Source: Bacteroidota bacterium
Lineage (GTDB): Bacteria; Bacteroidota; Bacteroidia; Chitinophagales; Chitinophagaceae
Length of the DNA stretch: 64,000 nucleotides
Assembly (NCBI GenBank): GCA_023433345.1
Contig: JAEZDA010000017.1
Coordinates: 71,850-135,849 of the forward strand
Direction of reading: 5' to 3'
Shown: in pieces, positions 34,779 through 43,786 of the stretch
Position numbering within the stretch: the stretch's first letter is position 1
Layout of the letters: every line of letters starts with the position of its first letter
Notes under the pieces: model-generated
Database searches by the model: none
What the model was told of the DNA's origin: nothing
What the model saw: only the letters and a program-made list of their open reading frames with translations
Program-made: the position numbers and the translations under genes

Positions 34779-37700
34779 ATGCTATATACCAGCGACAAAA
34801 GACGGATGAAACTTGCCTACCTGGCATCGGTGGTTTGTATCGCATTCTTTCTCTATCTCACACTTTCTAATATCAACCAGGCAGAGCGGGAAACAAAGAA
34901 AGTGAATGTAGCTCTCGAAAATCTCTACAGGCTCGCCAATATTCTCACAGATGTGCATGCCGTGGAGACCGGCCAGCGCGGATATGTGATTACGGGAGAT
35001 GAAACTTACCTGTTCACCTACAACCGCGGCCTCGATTCAATAGTAAAAAATATTGACCTGATCATTCCGGACAGTGCAGATTCAAGGCTCACCGGGCGGG
35101 ACAAAGAGATGTTGCTGGATCTTATCCGGCAGAAAGTATTGCATGCAAGAAAGGTGGTGGATATACGAACCCGCTTTGGAAGGGATTCAGCAACAACAAT
35201 GCTGAAAACGACAAGTGGAGAGATTCTCATGAACCGCATCAGGGTTCGCATTAACAGCCTCGAAACTTCATTACGAAATGAAATTTCCCGTTCCAATACA
35301 AAGAGGGAGTCAACAATCAAAAGGATCGCAGCAGAATTCATGATCCTTGGCATCATCATCTATCTCATTCTTTTCTTTAACTACCGTGTTATTTCAAAAG
35401 AACTCAAGATCCGGAGGAAGAACGAAGAAATATTGAAGTTCAACGGAACGCTTATCAGCAGCATAATAGATCCTATCATCACAACCGATCTCTCTCACCG
35501 TATAACAAACTGGAACAAACATGCCGAAGAATTGTATGGCTGGAAGGAACACGAGGTGATCGGAAAAAATCTTGAAGACCTCCTGCAGGTGGAATATGTT
35601 GATGTAGACATGGATAAAGCCCGTCAACAATTTGCCGGGCAGGGATACTGGAAAGGCGAAACGATCCACACGTCAAGAGATGGAAGCGTTCTCCATATTC
35701 TCTCATCAATTTCTGCGGTGAACAACGACGAGGGCCGGCCGGTATCAGTTGTGGGGGTTTTTACAGACGTAACTGCAAAGAAAGAAACAGAACAAAGGCT
35801 AAAATTGTTAACCGATAATTTGGAAATAGAGGTTGAAAGAAAGGTGCTTGAACTGAACTCTGTTTTTGAAAGGATCACTGATGCGTTTATTGCGTTGGAT
35901 TCTAACTGGAATTATACCTATGTGAATGTGAAGGCTGCGGAGATGCACGGTAAATCAGTTGATGAGCTGGTGGGGAAAAATATCTGGGAGTTATATCCTG
36001 AACAGGTAGGCAGTGAATTTTACAATGCACTTCAAACTGCTGTGGCCACCGGCATCTCCAGCAAAAGGCAACTCTATCACGCTGCATCAGGTAAGTGGTT
36101 TGAAGACCTGATCTATCCAGGCCCGAATGGAGTTTCCGTTTATTATCACGACATTACTGAAAAGAAAATTGCCGAACTAAAACTCCGTGAGGCGCACGAT
36201 AAACTGCATTCTCACATTAACAATACACCGATAGCTGTATTGGAGTTTGATAAGGATCTTCAAATTGTTCAATGGTCGCCCAAAGCTTCGGAGATCTTCG
36301 GCTGGTCGGCTGAAGAGGCTTCGCATCCCGGCTTCACGATCTTCGATATGGTGTACGCAGGAGATCTTGCCAGGATAACCGAAACCACACAAAATCTTTT
36401 GAAGACAGGGAAATCTGAAACCCTTGATTTTAGAAATGTCACCAGCAACGACAACGTTATCTATTGCGAATGGTATTTTTCTGTTTTGAAAAACCGTGCC
36501 GGGGAGATCGGTATCATGGCGCTGGTTCATGATATCACCGAGCGGCGCAAAACGGAACTTGCCCTGCAGGAAACGGAATCTAAATTCCGAAGCCTCGTGG
36601 AGGAATCACTTGTTGGAGTTTACATTATTCAAAAAGGAAAATTCACCTATGTTAATCCCCGCTTCGCTGAAATAGTGGGCTATTCGGTTGAAGATATCAT
36701 TGAAAAGGTTTCCGTGCTCGATCTTGTTTGTGATCATGACAAAGAAAAAGTGGAGAGCAATATAAAAACCAGGATGTTCGGTATTCGAAAAAGCATGCAT
36801 TATATGTTCGATGCCCAGCATAAGTCTGGCAGAACATTGAACGTTGAAGTTTATGGCACTTTTCTCTTGTACAAGGGAGAGGGAGCGGTCATCGGTACTT
36901 TGATAGACGTTACAGAAAGAAATAAATACCTGAGGATGCTGGAAGCTTCAGAGTTTGAAATGAAGGTTTTAAACGAACGCTTCCAATTGGTAGGTAAGGC
37001 AACGCAGGACGCGATCTGGGACTGGGATATACAAAGCAACCGAATCCTCGGCAACGATTCTTTCATGGAAATGTTCGGGTTTGAAAAAGATTTGAGGATC
37101 AGGTTCGAAGATTTTTTAAAGAATGTACACCCTGATGATGCTGCCAACATCAAAAGAAATCTTGACAATGCACTGAAAGAAAGGAGCAGTTTTATTAAAG
37201 AAGAATTCAGATTCAAGTCGGCTGATAACACATATCGCATATTTAACGACCGGGCTTACATTTTATACAATGAAGAAGGTGAGGCTTACCGGATGCTTGG
37301 AGCAATGCAGGATGTAACGATACAGAGATCGGCACAAAAGCAACTGCTAATTGAAAAGCAACTCTCAGATTCCATAATCAACAGTTTACCCGGGGTGTTC
37401 TACGTATTCAGTAAGGAAGGAAGAATGGTGAGGTGGAACCGGAATCTCGAAGAACTTTCAGGTGTGCCGGCCGAAGAGATCGACACGCTTAACCCAATCG
37501 AATTCTTTCCGGAAAGTGAAAGAGATTTTGTAGAGTCGCGTATCCGAGAAGTGTTCATTCAGGGAGAAACTACCCTGGAAGCACGCCTCAAGCCACGCGG
37601 CGGTGAGGAATTACATTTCTACTTCACTGGTATGCTTATCAATTATGAAGGCGAACCGTGCGTGATGGGCGTTGGAATAGACATTACTGAAAAGGTAAAA

Positions 37701-39110
37701 GGCCAGGAACAACTGCAGGAAAGCGAGGAAAAATTCAGGTCGTTAATTGAGCAGGCCTCAGACGGTATTTTCATAAGCGACAGCAATGGGATGTTCACGA
37801 TGGTGAATACAAGCGCATCGCTGATGAGCGGGTATTCCCGGGAAGAACTTTTAAGAATGAAAATATCAGATATTCTTTTCCGGGAAGATCAATCACCTAT
37901 ACGCATAGACGAAGAAGAACTCAGAACCGGTAATGCGATCATTGAAACCCTCATGAAACATAAGGACGGCCATTTTGTTTATGTGGAGAGCAGCGGCAAG
38001 TTTCTTTCCGGGAACAGGTTTCAATCCATAATCAGGGATATAACCGGAAGAAAAAAAGCAGAAGAAGAGATCAGGATCTCGGAATATAAGTACCGGCTTT
38101 TGTTTGAACAGAACCCTATGCCAATGTGGATGATCTCACTACCGGAAAAAAACTTCCTCGCTGTTAACGATGCTGCGATCACCTTTTATGGATATACAAG
38201 AGATGAGTTTCAGCGAATGAATATCCGCGATATCAGGCCCGGTGTTGCGAATAACAGCACCAGCGTTTTATCTACCTACAAGTCAGGAATAAGCAATTCG
38301 GGAATATGGGAGCATCGCAAAAAAAATGGTGAAGTGGTAAAGGTGAATGTTCTTGCACATGACATTATATACCAGGGAAGGCACGCCAAGCTTGAACTTG
38401 CAAATGATATGACCGAAAAGATAATCGCCGAGGAAAAACTCAAATATTCTCATGCCCAGCTAAGGCAGCTTGCCACGCACCTTCAAAGCATCCGTGAATC
38501 TGAGCGAACCCACATGGCCCGGGAAATTCATGATGAGCTCGGGCAGCAGCTCACCGGTTTAAAAATGGATATTTCCTGGATAAATAAAAAAATTCCGGAA
38601 GATGAACCGGTGCTCAAGCAAAAGATAAATGAAACACTTGAACTGGTGGATGACACCGTGAAAACCGTTCGCCGGATCGCTACGCAATTGCGCCCGAGCA
38701 TTCTGGATGACCTCGGGCTCAGTGCGGCAATGGAATGGCAAAGCGAAGAGTTTCAAAAACGTTCGGGTATTGAAACACATTTTACGAGCAACGCTACAAG
38801 AATAGATGTTCCGGATGAGATCGCAACTGGTATCTTCAGAATTTTCCAGGAAAGTTTAACCAACGTTATGCGGCATTCGAAGGCCACCAAGGTGGGCGCC
38901 AACCTGAGTTATAGTGATGGTTCATTAATTTTGCAAATTGTTGACAATGGAGTCGGCTACAATGAAAATGAGATTTCAAGAAAAAACACGCTGGGCCTGT
39001 TGGGAATGAAGGAAAGAACTTTAATGATGGAAGGAACGTTTGAAATAAGCAGCCGGCCCGGGAAAGGAACTTCGGTGATCATTGTTGTTCCGCTAAATAT
39101 AAAAGAATGA
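34779..39110 (+). CDS. CHASE3 plus eight-PAS NarX-type sensor histidine kinase
   Basis: A 1443-residue kinase. Two membrane helices (about 9-25 and 185-203) bracket a CHASE3 sensor with the family's VETGQRGYVITGDETYL segment. Eight PAS/PAC units follow: about 215-335, 355-465, 470-590, 600-710, 720-850, 855-975, 980-1090 and 1095-1210. The HisKA_3 helix holds AREIHDELGQQ (phospho-His near 1250), then HATPase motifs QESLTNVMRHSKA, DNGVGY and LGLLGMKER. It should sense several signals in periplasm and cytoplasm and pass phosphate to the regulator encoded 4 nt downstream. Eight PAS units is unusually many. Confidence 0.88.
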   Translation: MLYTSDKRRMKLAYLASVVCIAFFLYLTLSNINQAERETKKVNVALENLYRLANILTDVHAVETGQRGYVITGDETYLFTYNRGLDSIVKNIDLIIPDSADSRLTGRDKEMLLDLIRQKVLHARKVVDIRTRFGRDSATTMLKTTSGEILMNRIRVRINSLETSLRNEISRSNTKRESTIKRIAAEFMILGIIIYLILFFNYRVISKELKIRRKNEEILKFNGTLISSIIDPIITTDLSHRITNWNKHAEELYGWKEHEVIGKNLEDLLQVEYVDVDMDKARQQFAGQGYWKGETIHTSRDGSVLHILSSISAVNNDEGRPVSVVGVFTDVTAKKETEQRLKLLTDNLEIEVERKVLELNSVFERITDAFIALDSNWNYTYVNVKAAEMHGKSVDELVGKNIWELYPEQVGSEFYNALQTAVATGISSKRQLYHAASGKWFEDLIYPGPNGVSVYYHDITEKKIAELKLREAHDKLHSHINNTPIAVLEFDKDLQIVQWSPKASEIFGWSAEEASHPGFTIFDMVYAGDLARITETTQNLLKTGKSETLDFRNVTSNDNVIYCEWYFSVLKNRAGEIGIMALVHDITERRKTELALQETESKFRSLVEESLVGVYIIQKGKFTYVNPRFAEIVGYSVEDIIEKVSVLDLVCDHDKEKVESNIKTRMFGIRKSMHYMFDAQHKSGRTLNVEVYGTFLLYKGEGAVIGTLIDVTERNKYLRMLEASEFEMKVLNERFQLVGKATQDAIWDWDIQSNRILGNDSFMEMFGFEKDLRIRFEDFLKNVHPDDAANIKRNLDNALKERSSFIKEEFRFKSADNTYRIFNDRAYILYNEEGEAYRMLGAMQDVTIQRSAQKQLLIEKQLSDSIINSLPGVFYVFSKEGRMVRWNRNLEELSGVPAEEIDTLNPIEFFPESERDFVESRIREVFIQGETTLEARLKPRGGEELHFYFTGMLINYEGEPCVMGVGIDITEKVKGQEQLQESEEKFRSLIEQASDGIFISDSNGMFTMVNTSASLMSGYSREELLRMKISDILFREDQSPIRIDEEELRTGNAIIETLMKHKDGHFVYVESSGKFLSGNRFQSIIRDITGRKKAEEEIRISEYKYRLLFEQNPMPMWMISLPEKNFLAVNDAAITFYGYTRDEFQRMNIRDIRPGVANNSTSVLSTYKSGISNSGIWEHRKKNGEVVKVNVLAHDIIYQGRHAKLELANDMTEKIIAEEKLKYSHAQLRQLATHLQSIRESERTHMAREIHDELGQQLTGLKMDISWINKKIPEDEPVLKQKINETLELVDDTVKTVRRIATQLRPSILDDLGLSAAMEWQSEEFQKRSGIETHFTSNATRIDVPDEIATGIFRIFQESLTNVMRHSKATKVGANLSYSDGSLILQIVDNGVGYNENEISRKNTLGLLGMKERTLMMEGTFEISSRPGKGTSVIIVVPLNIKE

Positions 39111-39114
39111 AATT

Positions 39115-39744
39115 ATGTTAAGGATCCTGATTGCAGATGATCATTCCGTGGTTAGGAAAGGATTGCGCCAGATTTTGCTGGAAGGTTTTCCTACAGCTTC
39201 AATTGAGGAAGTTGGAGATGCAGAGGACATGATCAAAAAGGTTTTAAGCGCAGAATGGGATGTAGTGATAAGCGATCTTTCTATGCCCGGCAGAAGTGGG
39301 CTCGAAGCTCTCCAGCAGATCAAACAAATACAACCCAAACTCCCTGTTCTTATTTTAAGCATACATCCGGAAGAACAATATGCGATCAGGGTTTTGAAAT
39401 CAGGCGCAGCAGGTTATCTCAGCAAAGATCTTGCTCCGGAAGAACTTGTTAATGCAGTTCAGAGAGTAATGTTGGGAAAGAAATATATCACTGCCTCGGT
39501 TGCAGAAAAGCTTGCTTCGGTGTTTGACCAGGATAATGATAAGGCGCCTCACGAATCTCTTTCAGACAGGGAATTCAGTGTTTTAAAAATGCTTGCGAAA
39601 GGTAAGTCGGTTTCAGAAATCGCGGAGTTGCTTTTTTTAAGTGTTACCACGGTGAGTACGTACCGGGCACGAATAATGTCTAAGATGAACATGAAAAGTA
39701 ATGCAGACCTTACCCTTTATTCAATTGAGCACAAATTGATGTGA
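39115..39744 (+). CDS. LuxR/NarL-type response regulator
   Basis: A 209-residue regulator with receiver motifs IADDHSVVRKG (acidic pair near 6-7), phospho-acceptor Asp in VVISDLSMPGRSG (about 54) and Lys in LSKDLAPEE (about 104). The LuxR output helix region is LSDREFSVLKMLAKGKSVSE followed by TVSTYRARI (about 150-190). It starts 4 nt after the CHASE3/PAS kinase gene, so the two form a cognate pair. It is related to, but clearly not a copy of, the regulator at 31394-32023. Confidence 0.92.
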   Translation: MLRILIADDHSVVRKGLRQILLEGFPTASIEEVGDAEDMIKKVLSAEWDVVISDLSMPGRSGLEALQQIKQIQPKLPVLILSIHPEEQYAIRVLKSGAAGYLSKDLAPEELVNAVQRVMLGKKYITASVAEKLASVFDQDNDKAPHESLSDREFSVLKMLAKGKSVSEIAELLFLSVTTVSTYRARIMSKMNMKSNADLTLYSIEHKLM

Positions 39745-39792
39745 TTGACTTCGGGCATTCGATTTCCTTTGATAACATTCTAACCTTTAAGA

Positions 39793-40344
39793 ATGACCTA
39801 TAACGAATACAAACGAATATTCGACGAAATATTAAGCAATCCCACTCCCGATGCGCCTTACAATGAAGAAGCGTATTTAAGCTACACTAAGCTTAACAAG
39901 TCAAGGATGCTGAGGTGGGAAAAGCAAATGCAACCCGACCCATCACTGGTGAGTTTGATCAAAAGCGAAACCGAATACCGTAAGTGGATAATTATTACAG
40001 AACCCTGGTGCGGCGATGCGGCCCACATTGTTCCCTTCCTCGTAACACTTGCAGCGCAAAATGAAAATATTTACTGCCAAATTCAGCTTCGCGATCAGGA
40101 ACCGTTCCTGATTGAAAAATATCTTACAAGTGGTACAAGGAGTATCCCTAAGCTGATTGTGCGTGATAAGAACGATGAGGATATTTTTACCTGGGGTCCC
40201 CGACCCGAAGGAGCTCAAAAAGTAATGGAAAGCATGAAAGCGGCGGGCGCTGATTTCGAAGAGACGAAAATAGCCCTCCAAAACTGGTATAATCAAGATA
40301 AGGGTGCGTCCCTGTTCAGGGAATTGTATGGTTTGATCAAATGA
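39793..40344 (+). CDS. thioredoxin-like protein with CGDA active site
   Basis: A 183-residue thioredoxin-fold protein. The active-site position reads TEPWCGDAAH, with a single Cys73 where thioredoxins have CGPC. The cis-Pro loop is in SIPKLIV (about 118-124). Families of this kind are common in Bacteroidota and Firmicutes and cannot act as ordinary dithiol reductases; a monothiol, peroxidase-like or binding role is possible but unproven. There is no signal peptide, so it is cytoplasmic. It follows the response-regulator gene by 48 nt and may be co-transcribed. Confidence 0.8.
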   Translation: MTYNEYKRIFDEILSNPTPDAPYNEEAYLSYTKLNKSRMLRWEKQMQPDPSLVSLIKSETEYRKWIIITEPWCGDAAHIVPFLVTLAAQNENIYCQIQLRDQEPFLIEKYLTSGTRSIPKLIVRDKNDEDIFTWGPRPEGAQKVMESMKAAGADFEETKIALQNWYNQDKGASLFRELYGLIK

Positions 40345-40392
40345 ATCTGCTAGCGCCGGAATAAAGATTGCCTTTCTGTGTAGTATAAATTC

Positions 40393-40411
40393 TATGCCTT
40401 GTAGCGGCATA
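40393..40411. promoter_or_regulatory. inverted repeat upstream of the lone receiver gene
   Basis: TATGCC-N7-GGCATA, about 50 nt upstream of the TAGCTTTG box (40460-40467). It could be an operator, or a hairpin at the end of the thioredoxin-like transcript, though no T tract follows. Confidence 0.35.
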
Positions 40412-40459
40412 TTACAAAGAATAGAAATCTCACGCTACATAACGGCAACCGGTATACGA

Positions 40460-40467
40460 TAGCTTTG
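40460..40467 (+). promoter_or_regulatory. -7 promoter box of the lone receiver gene
   Basis: TAGCTTTG matches TAnnTTTG and ends 8 nt before the ATG at 40476, implying a very short or absent leader. Confidence 0.55.
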
Positions 40468-40475
40468 CGCTTCCC

Positions 40476-40847
40476 ATGGAAAAAGGCCTCCGTATACTTC
40501 TTGTTGACGACTCCAGGATAATCCTGAACAGGCTGTCCACGCAACTTTTAGAACTTGAAAATGTGCAGAAAGTTGTTAAAGCAACCACTTTTCAAAAAGC
40601 CGTGGAATCACTGAATGAGGAAGAATTTGAAATAGCCTTGCTGGACATTAATCTCCCGGGAAAAAGCGGGATTGATCTTTTGGAATATATCACTGTAAAT
40701 TATCCTGTTATAAAATCTATAATGGTCACCAACCAGGGAAGCGAACACTATAGGAACATCTGTGCGCAACTCGGCTCCTTCGGTTTCATTGATAAATCAC
40801 ATGAAATAGAAAATCTCCCGACGCTTATTTTAAAGGCGGCGTGTTGA
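40476..40847 (+). CDS. stand-alone response-regulator receiver domain (CheY-like)
   Basis: A 123-residue receiver without an output domain. All key residues are visible: Asp pair in ILLVDDSR (about 10-11), phospho-acceptor Asp in ALLDINLPGKSG (about 54), Thr in SIMVTNQG (about 83) and Lys in FIDKSHE (about 106). It should act through protein-protein contact or as a phosphate sink. With its own promoter box and a position beside a two-kinase cluster, it may be a shared or competing phospho-acceptor for those kinases. It ends 3 nt before the stop of the convergent ligase gene. Confidence 0.88.
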   Translation: MEKGLRILLVDDSRIILNRLSTQLLELENVQKVVKATTFQKAVESLNEEEFEIALLDINLPGKSGIDLLEYITVNYPVIKSIMVTNQGSEHYRNICAQLGSFGFIDKSHEIENLPTLILKAAC

Positions 40848-40850
40848 GGC

Positions 40851-42632
40851 TTACTTGTAAATTCGGTCTATCGTATCCCTGAATTTTTCCATGATAACCT
40901 TTCGTTTCAGTTTTAAGGTAGGTGTTAATTCTCCTGTTTCTATCGTCCACTCTTCAGGAAGCAATTCAAATTTTTTCACTTGCTCCACGTGATTGAAATA
41001 GATATTAAACGCCTCGATAAGTTGTTTATAGAATTTCACAACCTGCGGGTTTCGGATTGCATCTTCAGCAGTGGTAAATTCAATTTGATTCTGCCGCATC
41101 CAATGTCGAAGATTAGGTAATGAAGGTACTATCAGCGCACCCACAAATTTTTGATCGGCGCCTACAACCATCATTTGCTCAACATAGGGCGACTCCTTCA
41201 TTTTGTTTTCAATAGGTTGGGGTGCAACATATTTTCCTCCGCTGGTTTTGAAGAGTTCCTTCTTTCTGTCAGTTATTCTTAAAAATTTTTCATCTTCGAA
41301 AACGCCGATGTCACCGGTGTGAAGCCAGCCATCTATAATGGTCTCATCAGTAAGGTCAGGTCTTTTATAATAGCCCATCATCACGCTCGGGCCTTTTACG
41401 CATATTTCACCATCAGGCTCCAGTTTTACTTCCTGCCCGTTGATCACCGGCCCCACAGTTCCGAATTTCGACCCGTTTTTCCCGCGGCGGTTAACGCTGA
41501 TAACAGGACTGTTCTCAGTTGGACCATAACCTTCATAAATAGGGATCTGCGCCGCGTTAAAAATTTTCAGCAGCCTCACCTGGCATGCCGCACTTCCTGT
41601 AATAATATATTGCACATTGCCTCCGAGTGCTTCACGCCATTTGCTGAAAACCAGTTTATTTGCCACAGACAGTTGCATGTTGTAAAAAATGTTTCCCGGC
41701 TTGCTCACGTCATATTGTAATCCGAGTGCAACCGCCCAGTCGAACAATTTCTTTTTTACGCCGGTAAGGTCTGCTCCCTTACTCATTATTTTTTCATAAA
41801 CCTTTTCAAGTAATCGTGGCACTGTGCAAAATACCATAGGCTTTACTTCTTTAAGGTTGTCGCCAAGCGATTCAAGGCTCTCCGCGTAATAAATAGAGAT
41901 CGCGCTGTGAATGTAGATGTAAGAAACCATCCTCTCAAAAATGTGATTGAGGGGAAGGAAGCTCAGCGCCCTTCCTTCAGGTTTCTTTTCAAAAGGGAAA
42001 CTCTTTACACTGTTCAATACATTGCTGACAATATTTTGGTGACTCAGCATAACTCCTTTCGGCGTTCCTGTTGTGCCGGATGTATAAATGATCGTTGCGC
42101 AGGTTGAAGGCTGTATGGTGTTCCTGATAGCTTCCACCCTGGTGATGTGTTCATCATTTAAAAGTGTCGCCCAGTGCTTGCCGCCGGGAAGTTCATCAAA
42201 TGAATAAATATCATGCAGGGAAGGGATCTTTCCTCTTAATGATTCCATCTTTTCCAAAAGATCTTCGCCACTGCAGAAAATGTACTTTACAGATGCATCA
42301 TTGTAGATGAACTCAAGTTCACTAATATTTGAGGTCGGGTAAACCGGGCAAAGGATCACACCGATCTGCTGGCATGCAAGGTCAAGTAATAACCATTCAG
42401 GCCTGTTGCGGGAGATGACTGCAATTTTATCCTGGGTATCAACAGTGAGGTCATTACCTGACAAGCCCAGGGAGAGAAGCCCGGAGGAAAGACGGTTAAC
42501 CGTTTCAATTACCTCAGAGGTACTGAATTTTCGCCAGCCCCCGTTCTTATCTTTCGCAGAAAGCATATCCTCTTTTCGGTGCAGTTCAAATTGCTCAAAC
42601 ACAAAATCAAACAGGCGGTTTACCTCTTTCAT
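40851..42632 (-). CDS. long-chain fatty-acid-CoA ligase (AMP-binding)
   Basis: A 593-residue adenylate-forming enzyme of the FadD15/LACS type. The P-loop is TIIYTSGTTGTPKGVMLSH (about 181-199), the A5 region is YEGYGPTENSPV, A7 is GWLHTGDIG (about 435-443) and the C-terminal lysine region is ITDRKKELFKTSGGKYVAPQ. It activates long-chain fatty acids to acyl-CoA using ATP, at the inner membrane face. Length and motif spacing match the eukaryotic-like long-chain group, not the short E. coli FadD. It stands alone on the minus strand between a lone receiver gene and a TPR gene. Confidence 0.92.
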   Translation of the reverse strand: MKEVNRLFDFVFEQFELHRKEDMLSAKDKNGGWRKFSTSEVIETVNRLSSGLLSLGLSGNDLTVDTQDKIAVISRNRPEWLLLDLACQQIGVILCPVYPTSNISELEFIYNDASVKYIFCSGEDLLEKMESLRGKIPSLHDIYSFDELPGGKHWATLLNDEHITRVEAIRNTIQPSTCATIIYTSGTTGTPKGVMLSHQNIVSNVLNSVKSFPFEKKPEGRALSFLPLNHIFERMVSYIYIHSAISIYYAESLESLGDNLKEVKPMVFCTVPRLLEKVYEKIMSKGADLTGVKKKLFDWAVALGLQYDVSKPGNIFYNMQLSVANKLVFSKWREALGGNVQYIITGSAACQVRLLKIFNAAQIPIYEGYGPTENSPVISVNRRGKNGSKFGTVGPVINGQEVKLEPDGEICVKGPSVMMGYYKRPDLTDETIIDGWLHTGDIGVFEDEKFLRITDRKKELFKTSGGKYVAPQPIENKMKESPYVEQMMVVGADQKFVGALIVPSLPNLRHWMRQNQIEFTTAEDAIRNPQVVKFYKQLIEAFNIYFNHVEQVKKFELLPEEWTIETGELTPTLKLKRKVIMEKFRDTIDRIYK

Positions 42633-42754
42633 AAACTTAATGATGGTGTTGTATGTAAGTTAATGAATTAAAACATTTTAGACGGTGCCCCGTTCATGCG
42701 TAGGGAAAAGACGGGTTGAGGGCGAAGGCGGCAAGGTTGGAGAAAAACGGCGAA

Positions 42755-43756
42755 CTACCGGCTGTAATATTGTTTCTCCGGCATTTTGAAAACGGTAGAA
42801 CGCTGGAACTTTGTGAGTGCCGAATATTCTTCAGGATGCGCGTTTATCCAGGCCTGAAATGCAGACAGATTTTGAGCTGCACCAAATATCCATTGATTAT
42901 ATGCATTGAATAAACCATCTCTCAATAGAATCTCATGCTGATCGAATAATTTATAAGGAAAATTTTTCGCGTGTTCGTTTTGCCAGTCGAGAATAAATCG
43001 TGTACGCACCATCGTTAGTACCTCCGCGGTGATACCATGAGAAACAAGTGCGCTTTGCTTCGCCATTGTTTGAAGAAAAGCTTTGCCGAAGGCTGAAGTT
43101 TGTTTTGAGGAAGCGAGAATGTCGGTATCGCTGAAAAGTTTCTTATAACTCTCCAACAGAATTTCTTTTATCTCCGGGCTTTTAGCTCCGAATGGTTCCA
43201 TGTTGAGGAATATCTCTCCATAAAGAAGGCTCCATGTTCTGTCCGTTGAAAAATAGTAGAACCGCGCCGCATTATAATAGTTGCGGGAAAAGGAAGGGTC
43301 AGATTCTATCCCTTTCTCCCATTGCGTTATGGCATCAAAATTTTTTTGAGACCACATCAGCTCTCCAAGGTCATTATACAGGGCTCCGCTTGATGGGAAT
43401 TTCTTTAATCCTCTCCTGTAAATTTTATCGGCTTCTTTTGGGTTGCCTTGAGCGCGGTAAATGTTCCCGGCGATCTGGAAACTTTGATCGTCTGAAACAT
43501 CACTATCGATCACGGGCCTTATCATCGTTAGTGCCCTGGCAAGATCGTTTTGATAATAATAGGCGAGAGCCAGCTCTTTTGAAACAGAAAGATTTGAAGG
43601 TTCAAGGGCGTAAGCGCGGTTAAGAACAAGTATCGCATTCGGAAAATCGCCCTGCTTCATAAATGTTTTCGCTGTTTCCTGCAGCTCTTTCACATCCTGG
43701 GACATGGCACAGGGGGAAAAGGTGATGAACATCAGGGCTAACAGCAATACTTTCAT
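42755..43756 (-). CDS. secreted tetratricopeptide-repeat protein
   Basis: A 333-residue protein with signal peptide (ending APCAMSQ-like: FSPCAMSQ) and at least four TPR units between about 22 and 170, for example GDFPNAILVLNRAYALEPSN, NDLARALTMIRPVIDSD and GNPKEADKIYRRGLKKFPSS. The C-terminal about 160 residues are not obviously repeats and I do not recognise them. TPR proteins mediate protein contacts; this one would act in the periplasm. It lies 30 nt downstream of the DUF1015 gene on the same strand, so they may share a transcript. Confidence 0.8.
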   Translation of the reverse strand: MKVLLLALMFITFSPCAMSQDVKELQETAKTFMKQGDFPNAILVLNRAYALEPSNLSVSKELALAYYYQNDLARALTMIRPVIDSDVSDDQSFQIAGNIYRAQGNPKEADKIYRRGLKKFPSSGALYNDLGELMWSQKNFDAITQWEKGIESDPSFSRNYYNAARFYYFSTDRTWSLLYGEIFLNMEPFGAKSPEIKEILLESYKKLFSDTDILASSKQTSAFGKAFLQTMAKQSALVSHGITAEVLTMVRTRFILDWQNEHAKNFPYKLFDQHEILLRDGLFNAYNQWIFGAAQNLSAFQAWINAHPEEYSALTKFQRSTVFKMPEKQYYSR

Positions 43757-43786
43757 GTGGAAGCAGTTTTCGTTTAACCGTATCCG

